This document shows positions 35,418-44,587 of a stretch of DNA of 64,000 bases, piece after piece. The DNA lies in NCBI RefSeq assembly GCF_019931575.1, contig NZ_CP082923.1:496001-560000 (forward strand), read 5' to 3'. The notes beneath the pieces are model-generated. The model did not search any database. It was not told the DNA's origin and worked only from the letters and a program-made list of their open reading frames with translations. This DNA is from Caulobacter segnis (GTDB lineage: Bacteria; Pseudomonadota; Alphaproteobacteria; Caulobacterales; Caulobacteraceae). Position 1 is the stretch's first letter. The number at the start of each line of letters is the position of its first letter. The position numbers and the translations under genes were made by a program.

Positions 35418-37114
35418 CGCGCGGGCTCCTCGGATACGGCGTCCTCGGGCGCCTCGATCTGCGGCTCGCCGCGATAGATCGTCAACCGCTCCTTGTCGCC
35501 GTCGGAATAGTTCAGGCCCTGGATCGTGGCGACTGGGCGGGGCGTCAGGCCCAGCGCGGTCATGGCGTCGCGGAAAGGCTTTTCCTCGCGCCCCTCGACC
35601 ACGGCCGGGCGGCCTTCCGACACGGCGTCGGCCGCGCCGGCGCCGGTGGTCAGCTGGGTGGCGGTGCCCAGCTGGAAGATCAGGCTGGGCTCGGAATAGC
35701 CGGTCAGGGCGACGGGGCCGGCCGCGCCCGAGCGCGGCGACAGGCGGGCCTGGTCCAGGGCGTCGGCGACGTCCTTGGACAGGAACAGCGGCTCCAGGCG
35801 CGGGATCAGGCCGGCCGTCAGGGCGATGTGGGCGGCGACGCCCAGCGCGCCGGCCGTGACCAGGGCCCGCACCGAATGACGACGCAGCAGCAGGATCGCG
35901 CCGACGATCCCGGCGGCCAGGGCCAGCAGCGCGGCCAGCGCGGCCCAGGCCAGGTCGCCGCGGTCGCCGAATTCCTTCTGGCCATAGACCGCGACGGCGG
36001 CTAGCAGCGCGCCCATCAGCACCGCCAGGCCCGCGCCGATCCAGCGGGGCCACCGGCCTAGCGGCTCACGCACGGCGGCCGCCATCAGCATGGCCAAAGC
36101 GCCGTAGGCGGGCAGCTCGTAGTGCACCAGCTTGGTCGGCAGGATCTCGAACATCAGCCAGGTCGGGATCAGCCAGCACAGGGCGAACCGCACGCCCGGT
36201 TCCTTGCGTCGCGTCCAGCCCAGAACCAGGCCGGCCGGCAGCAGCAAGGTGGCCGGGAACGACAGCAGCGGGGCCAGCAGGGTGTGATAGCCGAACGGTC
36301 CCGAGTGGCCCTCCTGGCCGCCGGCCATCTTGGGCGCCAGGTCGCCGCCGATCGCCGTGCCCCAGAAGGCGCCGTCGGTGGCCACGGTGATCATCATCGC
36401 CCAGGGCAGGGTGATGGCGGCGAACAGAATCAGGCCCCAGGTCCAGCCCAGGTCCTTCATCCAGCCGGCCTTGCGGTCCCAGATCGCCAGGGCGGCCAGG
36501 GCCAGGAACGCGACCAGCAGGCCGACCGGTCCCTTGATCAGGGCGGCGACCGAGAGGCCGATCCAGAAGGCCAGCTTGGCCCACTTGCCGACCTTCTCGC
36601 CGTTCAGATGGGCGGCGTAGATCCGGGCCAGGGCGGCCATGGCCAGGGTGGTCGAGCCGCACAGGGCCGCGTCGGTCTTGGCGATGAAGGCTTCCGACGA
36701 CAGCAGGAAGGTCGCGCCCAGGATCGCGCCGGCCAGCAGGCCCGTGCGCGGATCGAACAGCGCCGCCGCGCCCCAGGCGAGCGCCGCCGCCGCCAGCATC
36801 GCGCCCAGCAGCGACGGAAGGCGATAGGCCCAGATCCGTCGGTCCTCGGCGTCGGAGAACGCCTTGACGCTGATGGCCTGAAGCCAGTGGATGCCGACGG
36901 GCTTCTTGAAGCGCGGCTGGTCCTGGAACTTGATGACGACGTAGTCGCCGGTCTCCAGCATCTGCGAGGTGGCCTGGGCGAAGCGGGATTCGTCCCGGTC
37001 CAGGGGCGGCATGGCGAACAGGCCGGGCAGGCCGGCGATCAGGGCGACCAGCGCCGCGAACAGGGGGCCGCGCCACCCGCGGCTCCAGGCATCCAGGCGA
37101 GATTCAAGCGTCAT
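35414..37114 (-). CDS. Dolichyl-phosphate-mannose--protein mannosyltransferase-like GT39/ArnT-type glycosyltransferase
   Basis: The 566-residue inner-membrane protein has about 12 hydrophobic segments and a GT39/83 (PMT/ArnT) N-terminus: PLDRDESRFAQATSQMLETGDYVVIKFQDQPRFKKPVGIHW, with the DE pair typical of the periplasmic catalytic loop. Such enzymes transfer a sugar from undecaprenyl-phosphate to lipid A or protein. The C-terminal domain (about 440-566) is soluble and periplasmic. The GT2 gene divergent from it at 37171 is of the type that makes the polyprenyl-phosphate sugar donor, so the two may work together. It overlaps HMG-CoA lyase by four bases. Confidence 0.9.
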   Translation of the reverse strand: MTLESRLDAWSRGWRGPLFAALVALIAGLPGLFAMPPLDRDESRFAQATSQMLETGDYVVIKFQDQPRFKKPVGIHWLQAISVKAFSDAEDRRIWAYRLPSLLGAMLAAAALAWGAAALFDPRTGLLAGAILGATFLLSSEAFIAKTDAALCGSTTLAMAALARIYAAHLNGEKVGKWAKLAFWIGLSVAALIKGPVGLLVAFLALAALAIWDRKAGWMKDLGWTWGLILFAAITLPWAMMITVATDGAFWGTAIGGDLAPKMAGGQEGHSGPFGYHTLLAPLLSFPATLLLPAGLVLGWTRRKEPGVRFALCWLIPTWLMFEILPTKLVHYELPAYGALAMLMAAAVREPLGRWPRWIGAGLAVLMGALLAAVAVYGQKEFGDRGDLAWAALAALLALAAGIVGAILLLRRHSVRALVTAGALGVAAHIALTAGLIPRLEPLFLSKDVADALDQARLSPRSGAAGPVALTGYSEPSLIFQLGTATQLTTGAGAADAVSEGRPAVVEGREEKPFRDAMTALGLTPRPVATIQGLNYSDGDKERLTIYRGEPQIEAPEDAVSEEPAR

Positions 37115-37170
37115 GGGCTCTGCTTTAGCACGATCCTTTCGTGTCGCGACTTTTGCTGTATGAGGAGGCG

Positions 37171-37908
37171 ATGAGCCCGCAAGCCGCCCAAACGCCTGAC
37201 TTTTCCGTCGTCGTTCCCGTGTTCGACGAGGGCGAGGCCGCGCCGAAGCTGGCGCGCGAGATCGCGACCGCTTTCGCCGGCGAAAACTACGAGATGATCT
37301 TCGTCGACGACGCCAGCCGCGACGACACCAAGGCGCGCCTGACCGCCCTGAAGGCCGAGATCCCTCAGCTGCGCGTGCTGGGCCATCGCAAGAACTCGGG
37401 CCAGAGCCGCGCCGTGCGCAGCGGCATCCTGGCCGCGCGCGGGCCGATCATTGTCACCCTGGACGGCGACGGCCAGAACGACCCGGCCGACGCGCCGCGC
37501 CTGGCCAAGGCCCTGCGGGCCGGTCCCGCGACCCTGGCCCTGGTCGGCGGCGAGCGGGTCAAGCGCCAGGACAGCAGCGCCAAGCGCTTCGCGTCCAAGT
37601 TCGGCAACGGCGTGCGCAAGCGACTGCTGAACGACACCGCCAACGACACCGGCTGCGGCCTCAAGGCCTTCCGCCGCGAGGCGTTCCTGCGCCTGCCGTA
37701 CTTCGATCACATCCACCGCTACATCCCGGCCCTGATGCTACGCGAGGGCTACGAGGTGACCTTCCAGCCGGTGAACCATCGTCACCGCGAGAGCGGGGTG
37801 TCGAAATATACCAACCTCGGCCGTCTGAAGGCCTCGATCTCGGACCTGCTGGGCGTGATGTGGCTGCAGTCGCGAGCCCGCAATCCGCAGGGCGTGGATG
37901 AGGCCTGA
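37171..37908 (+). CDS. Glycosyltransferase family 2, polyprenyl-phosphate sugar synthase type
   Basis: The 245-residue enzyme resembles dolichol-phosphate mannosyltransferase/ArnC: FSVVVPVFDEGEAAPKLAREIA, MIFVDDASRDDTKARL, HRKNSGQSRAVRSGILAARG, and the DXD motif LDGDGQNDPAD. Near the C-terminus are HRYIPALMLREGYEV and SKYTNLGRLKASI, normal for the family, and no C-terminal membrane pair. ATG at 37171 follows GAGGAGG; a GTG at 37141 would add 10 residues. It is divergent from the GT39 gene, 56 nt apart, and could supply its lipid-linked donor. Confidence 0.9.
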   Translation: MSPQAAQTPDFSVVVPVFDEGEAAPKLAREIATAFAGENYEMIFVDDASRDDTKARLTALKAEIPQLRVLGHRKNSGQSRAVRSGILAARGPIIVTLDGDGQNDPADAPRLAKALRAGPATLALVGGERVKRQDSSAKRFASKFGNGVRKRLLNDTANDTGCGLKAFRREAFLRLPYFDHIHRYIPALMLREGYEVTFQPVNHRHRESGVSKYTNLGRLKASISDLLGVMWLQSRARNPQGVDEA

Positions 37909-37989
37909 GCGCCTCGGACCTAAAGTTTCGAGCTTGTTGACCCTGATCGGGTGCTATCTGAAATGGACGGGTTAAAAGGGGGAAGCTCG

Positions 37990-38409
37990 ATGTTCGCCGC
38001 GGTTCCGCTGCTGGCCTTGCCGGTGCTCATCTACAACCTGATCGCCCTGACCCTGGTGGGAGGCTTCAAGGCCGCCGACGCCAGCGTCCGGATGACCGAC
38101 ACGCTGTTCACGATCCAGATGGCCTCGCGCGCCGGGTGGGCGGTCAGCCTGGGCGACCTGCTGCTGGCGGCCTCGCTGGTGGTGCTGTTTGTCGAGCTCC
38201 TGAAATCGACCACCAGCCGCCGGATCGCCATCATCAACCACTCGCTGTCGATGGTGCTGTTCATCCTGTGCCTGGTCGAGTTCCTGCTCTTCCCGGCCTT
38301 CGCGACCTCGACCTTCTTCCTCGTCTCCCTGATGGTGCTGCTGGACGTGCTGGCCGGCTTCATCGTCACCATCGTCGCCGCGCGCCGCGACGTGGACTTC
38401 GGCGACTAG
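37990..38409 (+). CDS. Small four-helix membrane protein, unknown
   Basis: The 139-residue protein is almost all hydrophobic helices: about 3-25 (VPLLALPVLIYNLIAL), 48-73 ([22 protein letters not shown]), 80-103 and 107-132. It has no recognised motif beyond the Arg-Arg turn TTSRRIAIINHSLS between helix 2 and 3. The ATG at 37990 follows GGGGGAAG; longer readings are possible but have no site. It is 81 nt downstream of the GT2 gene and convergent with the FkbM gene. Possibly a polyisoprenyl- or sugar-related accessory, but that is only from position. Confidence 0.7.
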   Translation: MFAAVPLLALPVLIYNLIALTLVGGFKAADASVRMTDTLFTIQMASRAGWAVSLGDLLLAASLVVLFVELLKSTTSRRIAIINHSLSMVLFILCLVEFLLFPAFATSTFFLVSLMVLLDVLAGFIVTIVAARRDVDFGD

Positions 38410-38418
38410 GGCTCGATC

Positions 38419-40446
38419 CTAGGCGATCCGCAGCCCCATCACCGACAGCTTGCGCTCGACCGGTGAGCCCAGGACGTTGGGCGAGCCATGGTCGCCGTGC
38501 CACCAGGTGTCGTAGTCCAGCGACTTCAGCAGGTTCAGGGAAGACCGGCCGCGCTCGTCGTTCTGGCATTCCATGTAGATCAGCGGGCGGTGCGCCTTGA
38601 TCGTCTCGATCGCGCCGCGCAGGACGTCGATCTCCATGCCCTCGACGTCGATCTTGATCAGGTGGCAGGCGGGCAGCTTCAGGCTGTCGAGGGTGATCAT
38701 CTCGACCTCCTCGCCGGCTTCCTCGTCCAGATAGGTCAGGGTCTGGGCGCGCTCGCGGTCGGGCGCCAGGGTCATCATGCCGAAGTTGCTGGGCGTCTCG
38801 TAGCTGACGCCCGGCAGCCGCATGCCGCCCTTCTCGGCTCCGACCAGCTTCATGTGGCAGTGGGCGTTGGTCCAGCTGTTCATCGCCACGGTGGCGACCA
38901 TGGCCTGGAACATGATCCGCTGCGGCTCGAAGGCGTGGACCCGGCCGGTCGGGCCGACGAAGTTGCAGAAGGCCAGGGTGTGCGAGCCCATGTTGGCGCC
39001 GACGTCCAGCACCGTCTGGCCCGGCGCGATCAGCTGCCCCAGCAGGTCGGTCTCCTCGGGCGACCAGGCGCCGTTCTCGCGGATCCCGGCCGAGACATAG
39101 AGGTCATTGCTGTTCAGCAGCATGGGGCCGAAGCGAGAGGAAAGGGTCTCGTTGAACATCACCCGGGGCGGCGGCGCCTCCGGCGGCGGGGGTTCGGCCT
39201 CGAAGGGCGCGACGGCCAGGTCGGCCGCGTCCAGCGCCCGCACCCCCGAATGCGCGGCCCGGGCGCGCCACAGGCTGACGCCGGCGGCCATCGGCGCCTG
39301 GCGCCAGAGCGAGGGCAGGGCCGCCAGGCGGATGTCGCCGAGGAAGGCGCTGGCCGCCTCGCCCTGTCGCACGCCGATCAGGTCCTGGCCGATCTGGTTC
39401 CACAGCAGGCCGTCGCCGACCACGAGGGACACGCCCTGCTCGGCCTCGGGCAGCAGCGTCGAGGGATCGCCCGCGAACACCGCGCGCGGGTGGGCCAGCA
39501 CTACGTCCCCGCCCACCGCGCCGGCGAACGCCGCCAGGGTCCGCAGCCGGATCACGCCGAAGCGCTCGGCCAGGCTGGCGATCGGATCGGTCAGCAGCGT
39601 CTCGGTCGAAACGCCAGCGCGCTGGGGGCGGGCGTCCGCCCAGGTCCGGGCGGCCTCGGCCACGGCCGACGAGACGTTGCACAGGTGCAGGTGGACATTC
39701 CAGTCGGGCGCCACGGCTTCCAGCGACGCGGCCAGCCGCAGCGCCGCCTCGGCCTCGCGGTCGCCCAGGGCGATGCTGAGCACCGTCCGCTCGGCCTTCC
39801 GCGCCACGATGTCGAACGCCTCCGGCGTGGCGAGGCGCGCGTCCGGGGCGAGGTCGGGCCATTCGACGGGACGGCCCAGCCGTTCGAGCGCGGCGGCCAG
39901 GCACAGCTCGGCCTCGCCGCCCGGCGAGGCGTCCCGCGCGATCGCCTCGCGGGCGGCCTCCACGCAGCCGGCGTAGTCGCCGCGCTCCAGCCGGACGATG
40001 GCGACGGCCAGCCACGAGGCGCCGTGCCGGGCGTCACGGATCAGCCCGCCCAGGAAGCAGTTCTCGGCGGCCTCCAGGTCGCGGCTGAACCGCAGAACCA
40101 TGACGCCGCAGTTGTAGTGGTGCTCGGCGATGTCGGGCCAGCGGTCGCGGGCTTCCTTCAGCGCCGCGAAGGCCGCCGGCACGTCGCCCAGCAGGGCCGC
40201 GGACAGGCCGAGGTTCGACAGGGTCAGCCCCTGGTCCTTGTCGGTTCCGAAGACCCGGCGGGTGGCGGCGGCGATGTCGCCCATCCGCTGATAGCGCTGG
40301 AAGCGGAAGTCGCGCGAAGCCTGCATCAGGCACTCGACATGGACCGGATCGAGGACTGCCTCGATCTGGAACGGCGCCAGCTGGACCCAATCCAGCCTCG
40401 ACCGAAGGTAGGCCGCATCCACGCCGGCGCGCTCAGAATCGATCAT
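38419..40446 (-). CDS. TPR-domain protein with FkbM-family methyltransferase domain
   Basis: The 675-residue protein has an N-terminal TPR-like helical region (about 20-200, repeated [22 protein letters not shown] and related units), a middle region (about 205-440) of unknown fold with WNVHLHLCN and a [16 protein letters not shown]-like site that could be a degenerate sugar-transferase domain, and a C-terminal FkbM-type SAM methyltransferase (about 480-665) with [15 protein letters not shown] and [18 protein letters not shown]. FkbM enzymes methylate sugar or polyketide hydroxyls. The location near GT39 and GT2 genes suggests modification of a surface glycan. It has no signal peptide. Confidence 0.85.
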   Translation of the reverse strand: MIDSERAGVDAAYLRSRLDWVQLAPFQIEAVLDPVHVECLMQASRDFRFQRYQRMGDIAAATRRVFGTDKDQGLTLSNLGLSAALLGDVPAAFAALKEARDRWPDIAEHHYNCGVMVLRFSRDLEAAENCFLGGLIRDARHGASWLAVAIVRLERGDYAGCVEAAREAIARDASPGGEAELCLAAALERLGRPVEWPDLAPDARLATPEAFDIVARKAERTVLSIALGDREAEAALRLAASLEAVAPDWNVHLHLCNVSSAVAEAARTWADARPQRAGVSTETLLTDPIASLAERFGVIRLRTLAAFAGAVGGDVVLAHPRAVFAGDPSTLLPEAEQGVSLVVGDGLLWNQIGQDLIGVRQGEAASAFLGDIRLAALPSLWRQAPMAAGVSLWRARAAHSGVRALDAADLAVAPFEAEPPPPEAPPPRVMFNETLSSRFGPMLLNSNDLYVSAGIRENGAWSPEETDLLGQLIAPGQTVLDVGANMGSHTLAFCNFVGPTGRVHAFEPQRIMFQAMVATVAMNSWTNAHCHMKLVGAEKGGMRLPGVSYETPSNFGMMTLAPDRERAQTLTYLDEEAGEEVEMITLDSLKLPACHLIKIDVEGMEIDVLRGAIETIKAHRPLIYMECQNDERGRSSLNLLKSLDYDTWWHGDHGSPNVLGSPVERKLSVMGLRIA

Positions 40447-40506
40447 GAGTTGATTTTAAGGGAGATGGGCCGTCGCGCCAGCATCCCTCCATTTGCTGGG
40501 GCGAAC

Positions 40507-40971
40507 TCAAAACCGGTCCGGAAATCCGCCTGTCTGCCGCAGGGCCTCGCCCAGGGCCATGGCGGCGGTGGTGGCCAGGTTCATCGAGCGCGTTTCCGGC
40601 ATGATTGGGATCACGATCCGGCCCTGGGCGGCCGCGTGGACCTCCTCGGGCGCGCCGCGGCTTTCGTTGCCGAACAGCAGCGTATCTCCGGGGGCGAACG
40701 AAAAACGGTGGAAAGGCGTCGCGCCCTTGGTCGTGAACAGCAGCAACCGCCCCTCGGCGCGTTCCGGCGCCTTAAGGAAAGCCTCCCAGCCGTCGTGGCG
40801 CTTCAGCCGGGCCAGGGGGCCATAGTCCAGGGCCGCGCGCTTCAAGCTTTTGTCGTCCAAGGGAAAACTGCACGGCTCGATGACGTCCAGCCCGACGTCG
40901 AAACACGCCGAAAGGCGGATCGCGGCCCCGACGTTCTGGGGAATACCCGGTTGAAAAAGTGCGATGCGCAT
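40507..40971 (-). CDS. trmL: tRNA (cytidine(34)-2'-O)-methyltransferase
   Basis: The 154-residue SPOUT enzyme methylates the wobble base of tRNA-Leu. It begins MRIALFQPGIPQNVGAAIRLSACF, has LLFGNESRGAP and ends with the SAM-binding knot IPIMPETRSMNLATTAAMALGEALRQ. The ATG at 40971 is clear from the standard MRIALFQPEIP-type start. It is divergent from the petABC operon with 201 nt between. Confidence 0.94.
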   Translation of the reverse strand: MRIALFQPGIPQNVGAAIRLSACFDVGLDVIEPCSFPLDDKSLKRAALDYGPLARLKRHDGWEAFLKAPERAEGRLLLFTTKGATPFHRFSFAPGDTLLFGNESRGAPEEVHAAAQGRIVIPIMPETRSMNLATTAAMALGEALRQTGGFPDRF

Positions 40972-41172
40972 AATAAGCGAACCAACCACAAGGCTAGCAG
41001 GGGCTTTGCCGCGAATCGAAAGGACTTGCGGACTCGGTCCGCGCGTCCGATAGGACGATCCGACCGCTGCCTTGTGGCGGAGATCCGCTTGCGGGTCGAG
41101 CAAGATATGGCGTCGAAAGGCGCTTCTCCAAGCCCGCCGCTTCCGCGGCTGGCGGAATAAAGGGGTGACTAG
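40972..41172 (+). promoter_or_regulatory. Divergent trmL/petA region with paired GANTC sites
   Basis: GAATC at 41013-41017 and GACTC at 41031-41035 are two CcrM-type sites 18 bp apart in the 201-bp gap. The rest is GC-rich and holds CGCCGCTTCCGCGGCTGGCGG, close to a short inverted repeat, at about 41135-41155. No -10/-35 box is convincing. GANTC pairs in promoters can tie transcription to replication in Caulobacter; whether that holds here is unknown. Confidence 0.35.
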
Positions 41173-41724
41173 GTGGCCGACACCGCCGTGGGCGCAACGA
41201 CCGAGCCGGAACACGGGAGCGATCCCTCCCGGCGCGACTTCATTCACATCGCCGCGATCGCGGCCGCCGCCGGCGGCGCCGCGACGCTGGTGTGGCCGTT
41301 CATCGACCAGATGAACCCGTCCGCCGACACGCGGGCCCTGGCCTCGACCGAGTTCGACCTGACCAAGGTCGCCGAAGGCCAGCAGGTCACGATCAAGTGG
41401 CGCGGCAAGCCGCTGTTCGTGCGCAACCGGACCAAGGCGGAAATCGCCAAGGCCGTGGCCGACGACAGCGCGCAGATGAAGGATCCGGCGACGGACGCCT
41501 CGCGCGTGAAGCCCGGCAAGGCCAACTGGCTGATCGTCGGCGGCAACTGCACCCACCTGGGCTGCGTGCCGACCTTCGGCGGCGGCGAGTACGGCGGCTG
41601 GTTCTGCCCGTGCCACGGCTCGGTCTACGACACCTCGGGACGTATCCGTAAGGGCCCCGCGCCCCTGAACCTGGTGGTTCCGGAATACGCCTTCCTCACC
41701 GACACCAAGGTCAAGATCGGCTAA
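41173..41724 (+). CDS. petA: Ubiquinol-cytochrome c reductase, Rieske iron-sulfur subunit
   Basis: The 183-residue subunit of complex III has a Tat signal anchor ([26 protein letters not shown], residues about 17-42) and a C-terminal Rieske domain binding a 2Fe-2S cluster through CTHLGCVP and CPCHGSVYD. The start is GTG at 41173 with GGGG upstream. It carries electrons from ubiquinol to cytochrome c1 on the periplasmic face. It is the first gene of petABC, with the next start five nt away. The short N-terminal part before the RR pair is normal for alphaproteobacteria. Confidence 0.97.
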   Translation: MADTAVGATTEPEHGSDPSRRDFIHIAAIAAAAGGAATLVWPFIDQMNPSADTRALASTEFDLTKVAEGQQVTIKWRGKPLFVRNRTKAEIAKAVADDSAQMKDPATDASRVKPGKANWLIVGGNCTHLGCVPTFGGGEYGGWFCPCHGSVYDTSGRIRKGPAPLNLVVPEYAFLTDTKVKIG

Positions 41725-41729
41725 GCGAG

Positions 41730-43016
41730 ATGAGCGGACATTCGACCTATCAACCCAAGACCGGTATCGAGCGCTGGCTCGACGCCCGTCTGCCGATCGT
41801 GCGCCTGGGCTATGACTCGTTCGTCGACTACCCCACGCCGCGTAACCTGAACTACTGGTGGACCTTCGGCGGCATCCTGTCGCTGTGCCTGGCCTCGCAG
41901 TTGATCACCGGCATCATCCTGGTGATGCACTACAATCCGAGCGCGCAGGGCGCCTTCGCCAGCGTCGAGCACATCATGCGCGACGTGAACTACGGCTGGC
42001 TGATCCGCTACATGCACGCCAACGGCGCGTCGATGTTCTTCATCGCCGTCTACATCCACATGCTGCGCGGCCTGTACTACGGCTCGTACAAGGCGCCCCG
42101 CGAGGTGCTTTGGCTGCTGGGCTGCGTGATCTACCTGCTGATGATGGCGACCGCCTTCATGGGCTACGTCCTGCCCTGGGGCCAGATGTCGTTCCACGGC
42201 GCCGTCGTGATCACCAACCTGTTCGGCGCCCTGCCGCTGGTCGGCGAGAGCATCACCACCTGGCTGTGGGGCGGCTTCGCGGTCGACAACCCGACTCTGA
42301 ACCGCTTCTTCTCGCTGCACTACCTGCTGCCCTTCATGATCGCGGGCGTCGTGATCCTGCACATCTGGGCCCTGCACGTGGTCGGCCAGAACAACCCGAC
42401 CGGCGTCGACCCCAAGTCGAAGGTCGACACCGTCCCCTTCACGCCGTACGCGACGGTGAAGGACGGCTTCGCGATGAGCGTCTTCCTGATCCTCTTCGCG
42501 TTCTTCGTCTTCTACATGCCGAACGCCCTGGGCCACGCCGACAACTACATCGAGGCCAACCCGCTGGTGACGCCGTCGCACATCGTTCCGGAATGGTACT
42601 TCCTGCCGTTCTACGCGATCCTGCGCGCCGTGCCGGACAAGCTGATGGGCGTGCTGGCCATGTTCGGCGCCATCGCCTGCCTGTTCGCCCTGCCGTGGCT
42701 GGACACCTCGAAGGTGCGCTCGATGCGCTACCGCCCGACCGCGAAGATCTACTTCGTGTTCTTCCTGGTGGCCTCCTGCATCCTGGGCGTCTGCGGCGCC
42801 AAGCTGCCCGACGATCCGGTGATCCCGCACCTGACCACGTTCCAGCTGGCGGGTTCGGACCTGAACAGCTTCGTGTGGCTGTCGCGCGTCGCCGCCCTCT
42901 ACTACTTCGCTTTCTTCCTGGTCGTGCTGCCGGTCCTGGGTCTGGTCGAGAAGACCCTGCCCGTGCCGGACTCGATCGCCTCGCCGGCCCTGTCGGCCGA
43001 CGCCAAGAAGGGTTGA
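41730..43016 (+). CDS. petB: Cytochrome b of the bc1 complex
   Basis: The 428-residue subunit has eight or nine membrane helices and two b hemes. Heme ligand histidines are seen in [11 protein letters not shown] and [12 protein letters not shown] and in [10 protein letters not shown] and [10 protein letters not shown]; the Qo-site motif PEWY is in [14 protein letters not shown]. The length is that of the alphaproteobacterial form, not the short b6 form. It lies five nt after petA and five nt before petC. Confidence 0.97.
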   Translation: MSGHSTYQPKTGIERWLDARLPIVRLGYDSFVDYPTPRNLNYWWTFGGILSLCLASQLITGIILVMHYNPSAQGAFASVEHIMRDVNYGWLIRYMHANGASMFFIAVYIHMLRGLYYGSYKAPREVLWLLGCVIYLLMMATAFMGYVLPWGQMSFHGAVVITNLFGALPLVGESITTWLWGGFAVDNPTLNRFFSLHYLLPFMIAGVVILHIWALHVVGQNNPTGVDPKSKVDTVPFTPYATVKDGFAMSVFLILFAFFVFYMPNALGHADNYIEANPLVTPSHIVPEWYFLPFYAILRAVPDKLMGVLAMFGAIACLFALPWLDTSKVRSMRYRPTAKIYFVFFLVASCILGVCGAKLPDDPVIPHLTTFQLAGSDLNSFVWLSRVAALYYFAFFLVVLPVLGLVEKTLPVPDSIASPALSADAKKG

Positions 43017-43021
43017 TCCCG

Positions 43022-43876
43022 ATGCTCCGCAAACTCTCGGTTATCGCGGCGGCGGCGGGTCTCCTGGTCGTCGGCGCCGCTGGCCCGGCCCTCGCCAATG
43101 GCGGGGCCCTGCCGGCCAAGGAAGTGCAGTGGTCGTTCGACGGCCCGTTCGGCAAGTTCGACCAGGCCCAGCTGCAACGCGGCTTCAAGGTCTATCGCGA
43201 GGTCTGCTCGGCGTGCCACTCGCTGAAGCTGGTGTCGTTCCGGAACCTCGGCGACAAGGGCGGCCCGTTCTACAACGAGAAGTACCCGAACTCGAACGAC
43301 AACCCGTGGGTCAAGGCGATCGCCAAGGACTACGAGGTCGCCGACATCGACAGTGAGACCGGCGACGCCATCAAGCGCCCGGCCACCAGCGCCGACCACT
43401 TCCCGTCGCCCTTCGCCAACGAAGCCGCGGCCCGCGCCTCGAACGGCGGCGCCCTGCCGCCGGACATGTCGCTGCTGGCCAAGGCCCGCGAAGAAGGTCC
43501 AAACCACATCTACTCGGTGGTGACCGGCTACGTGGACCCGCCCAAGGGCCTGACGGTCCCGACCGGCGGTCACTACAACCCGTATTTCCCGGGCGACCTG
43601 ACCTCGGCCTGGCATGGCTCCAAGGAGCATGTCCCGCCGGGCGGCTTCATCGCCATGGCCCCGCCGCTTAAGGCTGACCTGGTGACGTTCGACGACGGCA
43701 CCAAGGCGACCCTCGAGCAGGAAGCCAAGGACGTCTCGGCCTTCCTGATGTGGGCCGCCGAACCCAAGCTGGAAGAGCGCAAGCAGACCGGCTTCGCCGT
43801 CCTGATCTACCTGCTGCTGCTCTCGGGTCTGCTGTACGCCAGCTACAAGACCGTGTGGCGCAACGAGTCGCACTGA
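43022..43876 (+). CDS. petC: Cytochrome c1 of the bc1 complex
   Basis: The 284-residue subunit has a cleavable signal peptide (1-25, ending GPALAN), a c-type heme site CSACH in YREVCSACHSL, the axial Met region in FIAMAPPL, and a C-terminal membrane anchor (about 255-278, GFAVLIYLLLLSGLLYASYK). It is one of the last genes of the operon and is followed by a strong terminator at 43901. It passes electrons from the Rieske protein to cytochrome c. Confidence 0.97.
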   Translation: MLRKLSVIAAAAGLLVVGAAGPALANGGALPAKEVQWSFDGPFGKFDQAQLQRGFKVYREVCSACHSLKLVSFRNLGDKGGPFYNEKYPNSNDNPWVKAIAKDYEVADIDSETGDAIKRPATSADHFPSPFANEAAARASNGGALPPDMSLLAKAREEGPNHIYSVVTGYVDPPKGLTVPTGGHYNPYFPGDLTSAWHGSKEHVPPGGFIAMAPPLKADLVTFDDGTKATLEQEAKDVSAFLMWAAEPKLEERKQTGFAVLIYLLLLSGLLYASYKTVWRNESH

Positions 43877-43900
43877 GCGACGCGGTAGTGCTGAAGTTCG

Positions 43901-43936
43901 AAGGGCCCGGTGGAAACACCGGGCCCTTCTTCTTTT
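43901..43936 (+). terminator. Rho-independent terminator of petABC
   Basis: AAGGGCCCGGTG (43901-43912) pairs perfectly with CACCGGGCCCTT (43917-43928) over 12 bp, with a GAAA (GNRA) tetraloop, and is followed by a T-rich tract (CTTCTTTT). It lies 24 nt after the petC stop and just before the convergent acetyltransferase stop. Confidence 0.93.
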
Positions 43937-43940
43937 GCGG

Positions 43941-44411
43941 CTACAGCTCCAGCCGCCACAGGATCAGCGGGCCGTCCTCGCTGTCGACGCGCTCGCCGAC
44001 GGCCGAAAAGCCGTTGCGGGCCAGCACCGTCTGGGAGGCCGGGTTGTCGACCGAGGTCTCGGCGGTCAGGGCGCGCACGCGCGCGTCCATCCGCGCCCAG
44101 GCGGCCAGATCGGCGACCGCGCGGGTGGCGACTCCTCGACCCTGCCGGGTGGGCGCGACGCCATAGCCGATACGCAGGGATCGATCGGCGGCGTCCAGGG
44201 GCTGGGTGGGCGAGATCAGGCCGACGATCTCGCCGTCCTCGACGATCATCCAGGCGGCGGGGCTGAAGAGCGGCCGGATGCGGTCGGCCAGCTCGGTCAG
44301 CATGGCGAGCACCTCCGACGGGGCCAGGGGGCTGTCGCACAGGCGATAGGGGGCGGGGGCCTCGCCGCGCAGCAGGGCGGCGAAGTCTTGGGTCTTGGCT
44401 TCGATAAGCAT
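43941..44411 (-). CDS. GNAT-family N-acetyltransferase (RimJ/RimL type)
   Basis: The 156-residue protein has the acetyl-CoA loop in GYGVAPTRQGRGVATRAVADLAAWA and the later NPASQTVLARNGFSAVGERVDSEDGPL motif with the normal NxxSxxVLxxxGF form. It resembles enzymes that acetylate amino groups of proteins or small molecules. The start is the ATG at 44411. It is convergent with petC and followed, on the minus strand side, by a 176-nt gap before the retropepsin-like gene. Confidence 0.88.
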   Translation of the reverse strand: MLIEAKTQDFAALLRGEAPAPYRLCDSPLAPSEVLAMLTELADRIRPLFSPAAWMIVEDGEIVGLISPTQPLDAADRSLRIGYGVAPTRQGRGVATRAVADLAAWARMDARVRALTAETSVDNPASQTVLARNGFSAVGERVDSEDGPLILWRLEL

Positions 44412-44587
44412 GTCTTGGTCTCGGTGTCTTGATGCGCCCTCCAGGGCGCGAATGACCGAGCGGCGGACGTCAGCCAGGCAGGCGCGCGTCGCCGCGACGG
44501 CGGCTGTACGATGGGGCGACGACGATCAAAGGCGCTCTCCTGCGTCCGAGCGTCCAGCCATAAGGTCTGGCGCGAACCGCCGCAAGC

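Noticed and set aside
44434..44449. GCGCCCT-CC-AGGGCGC palindrome as terminator of the retropepsin-like gene
   Set aside because: No T run, about 140 nt away from the stop, and it is next to the start of the acetyltransferase gene. Function unclear.
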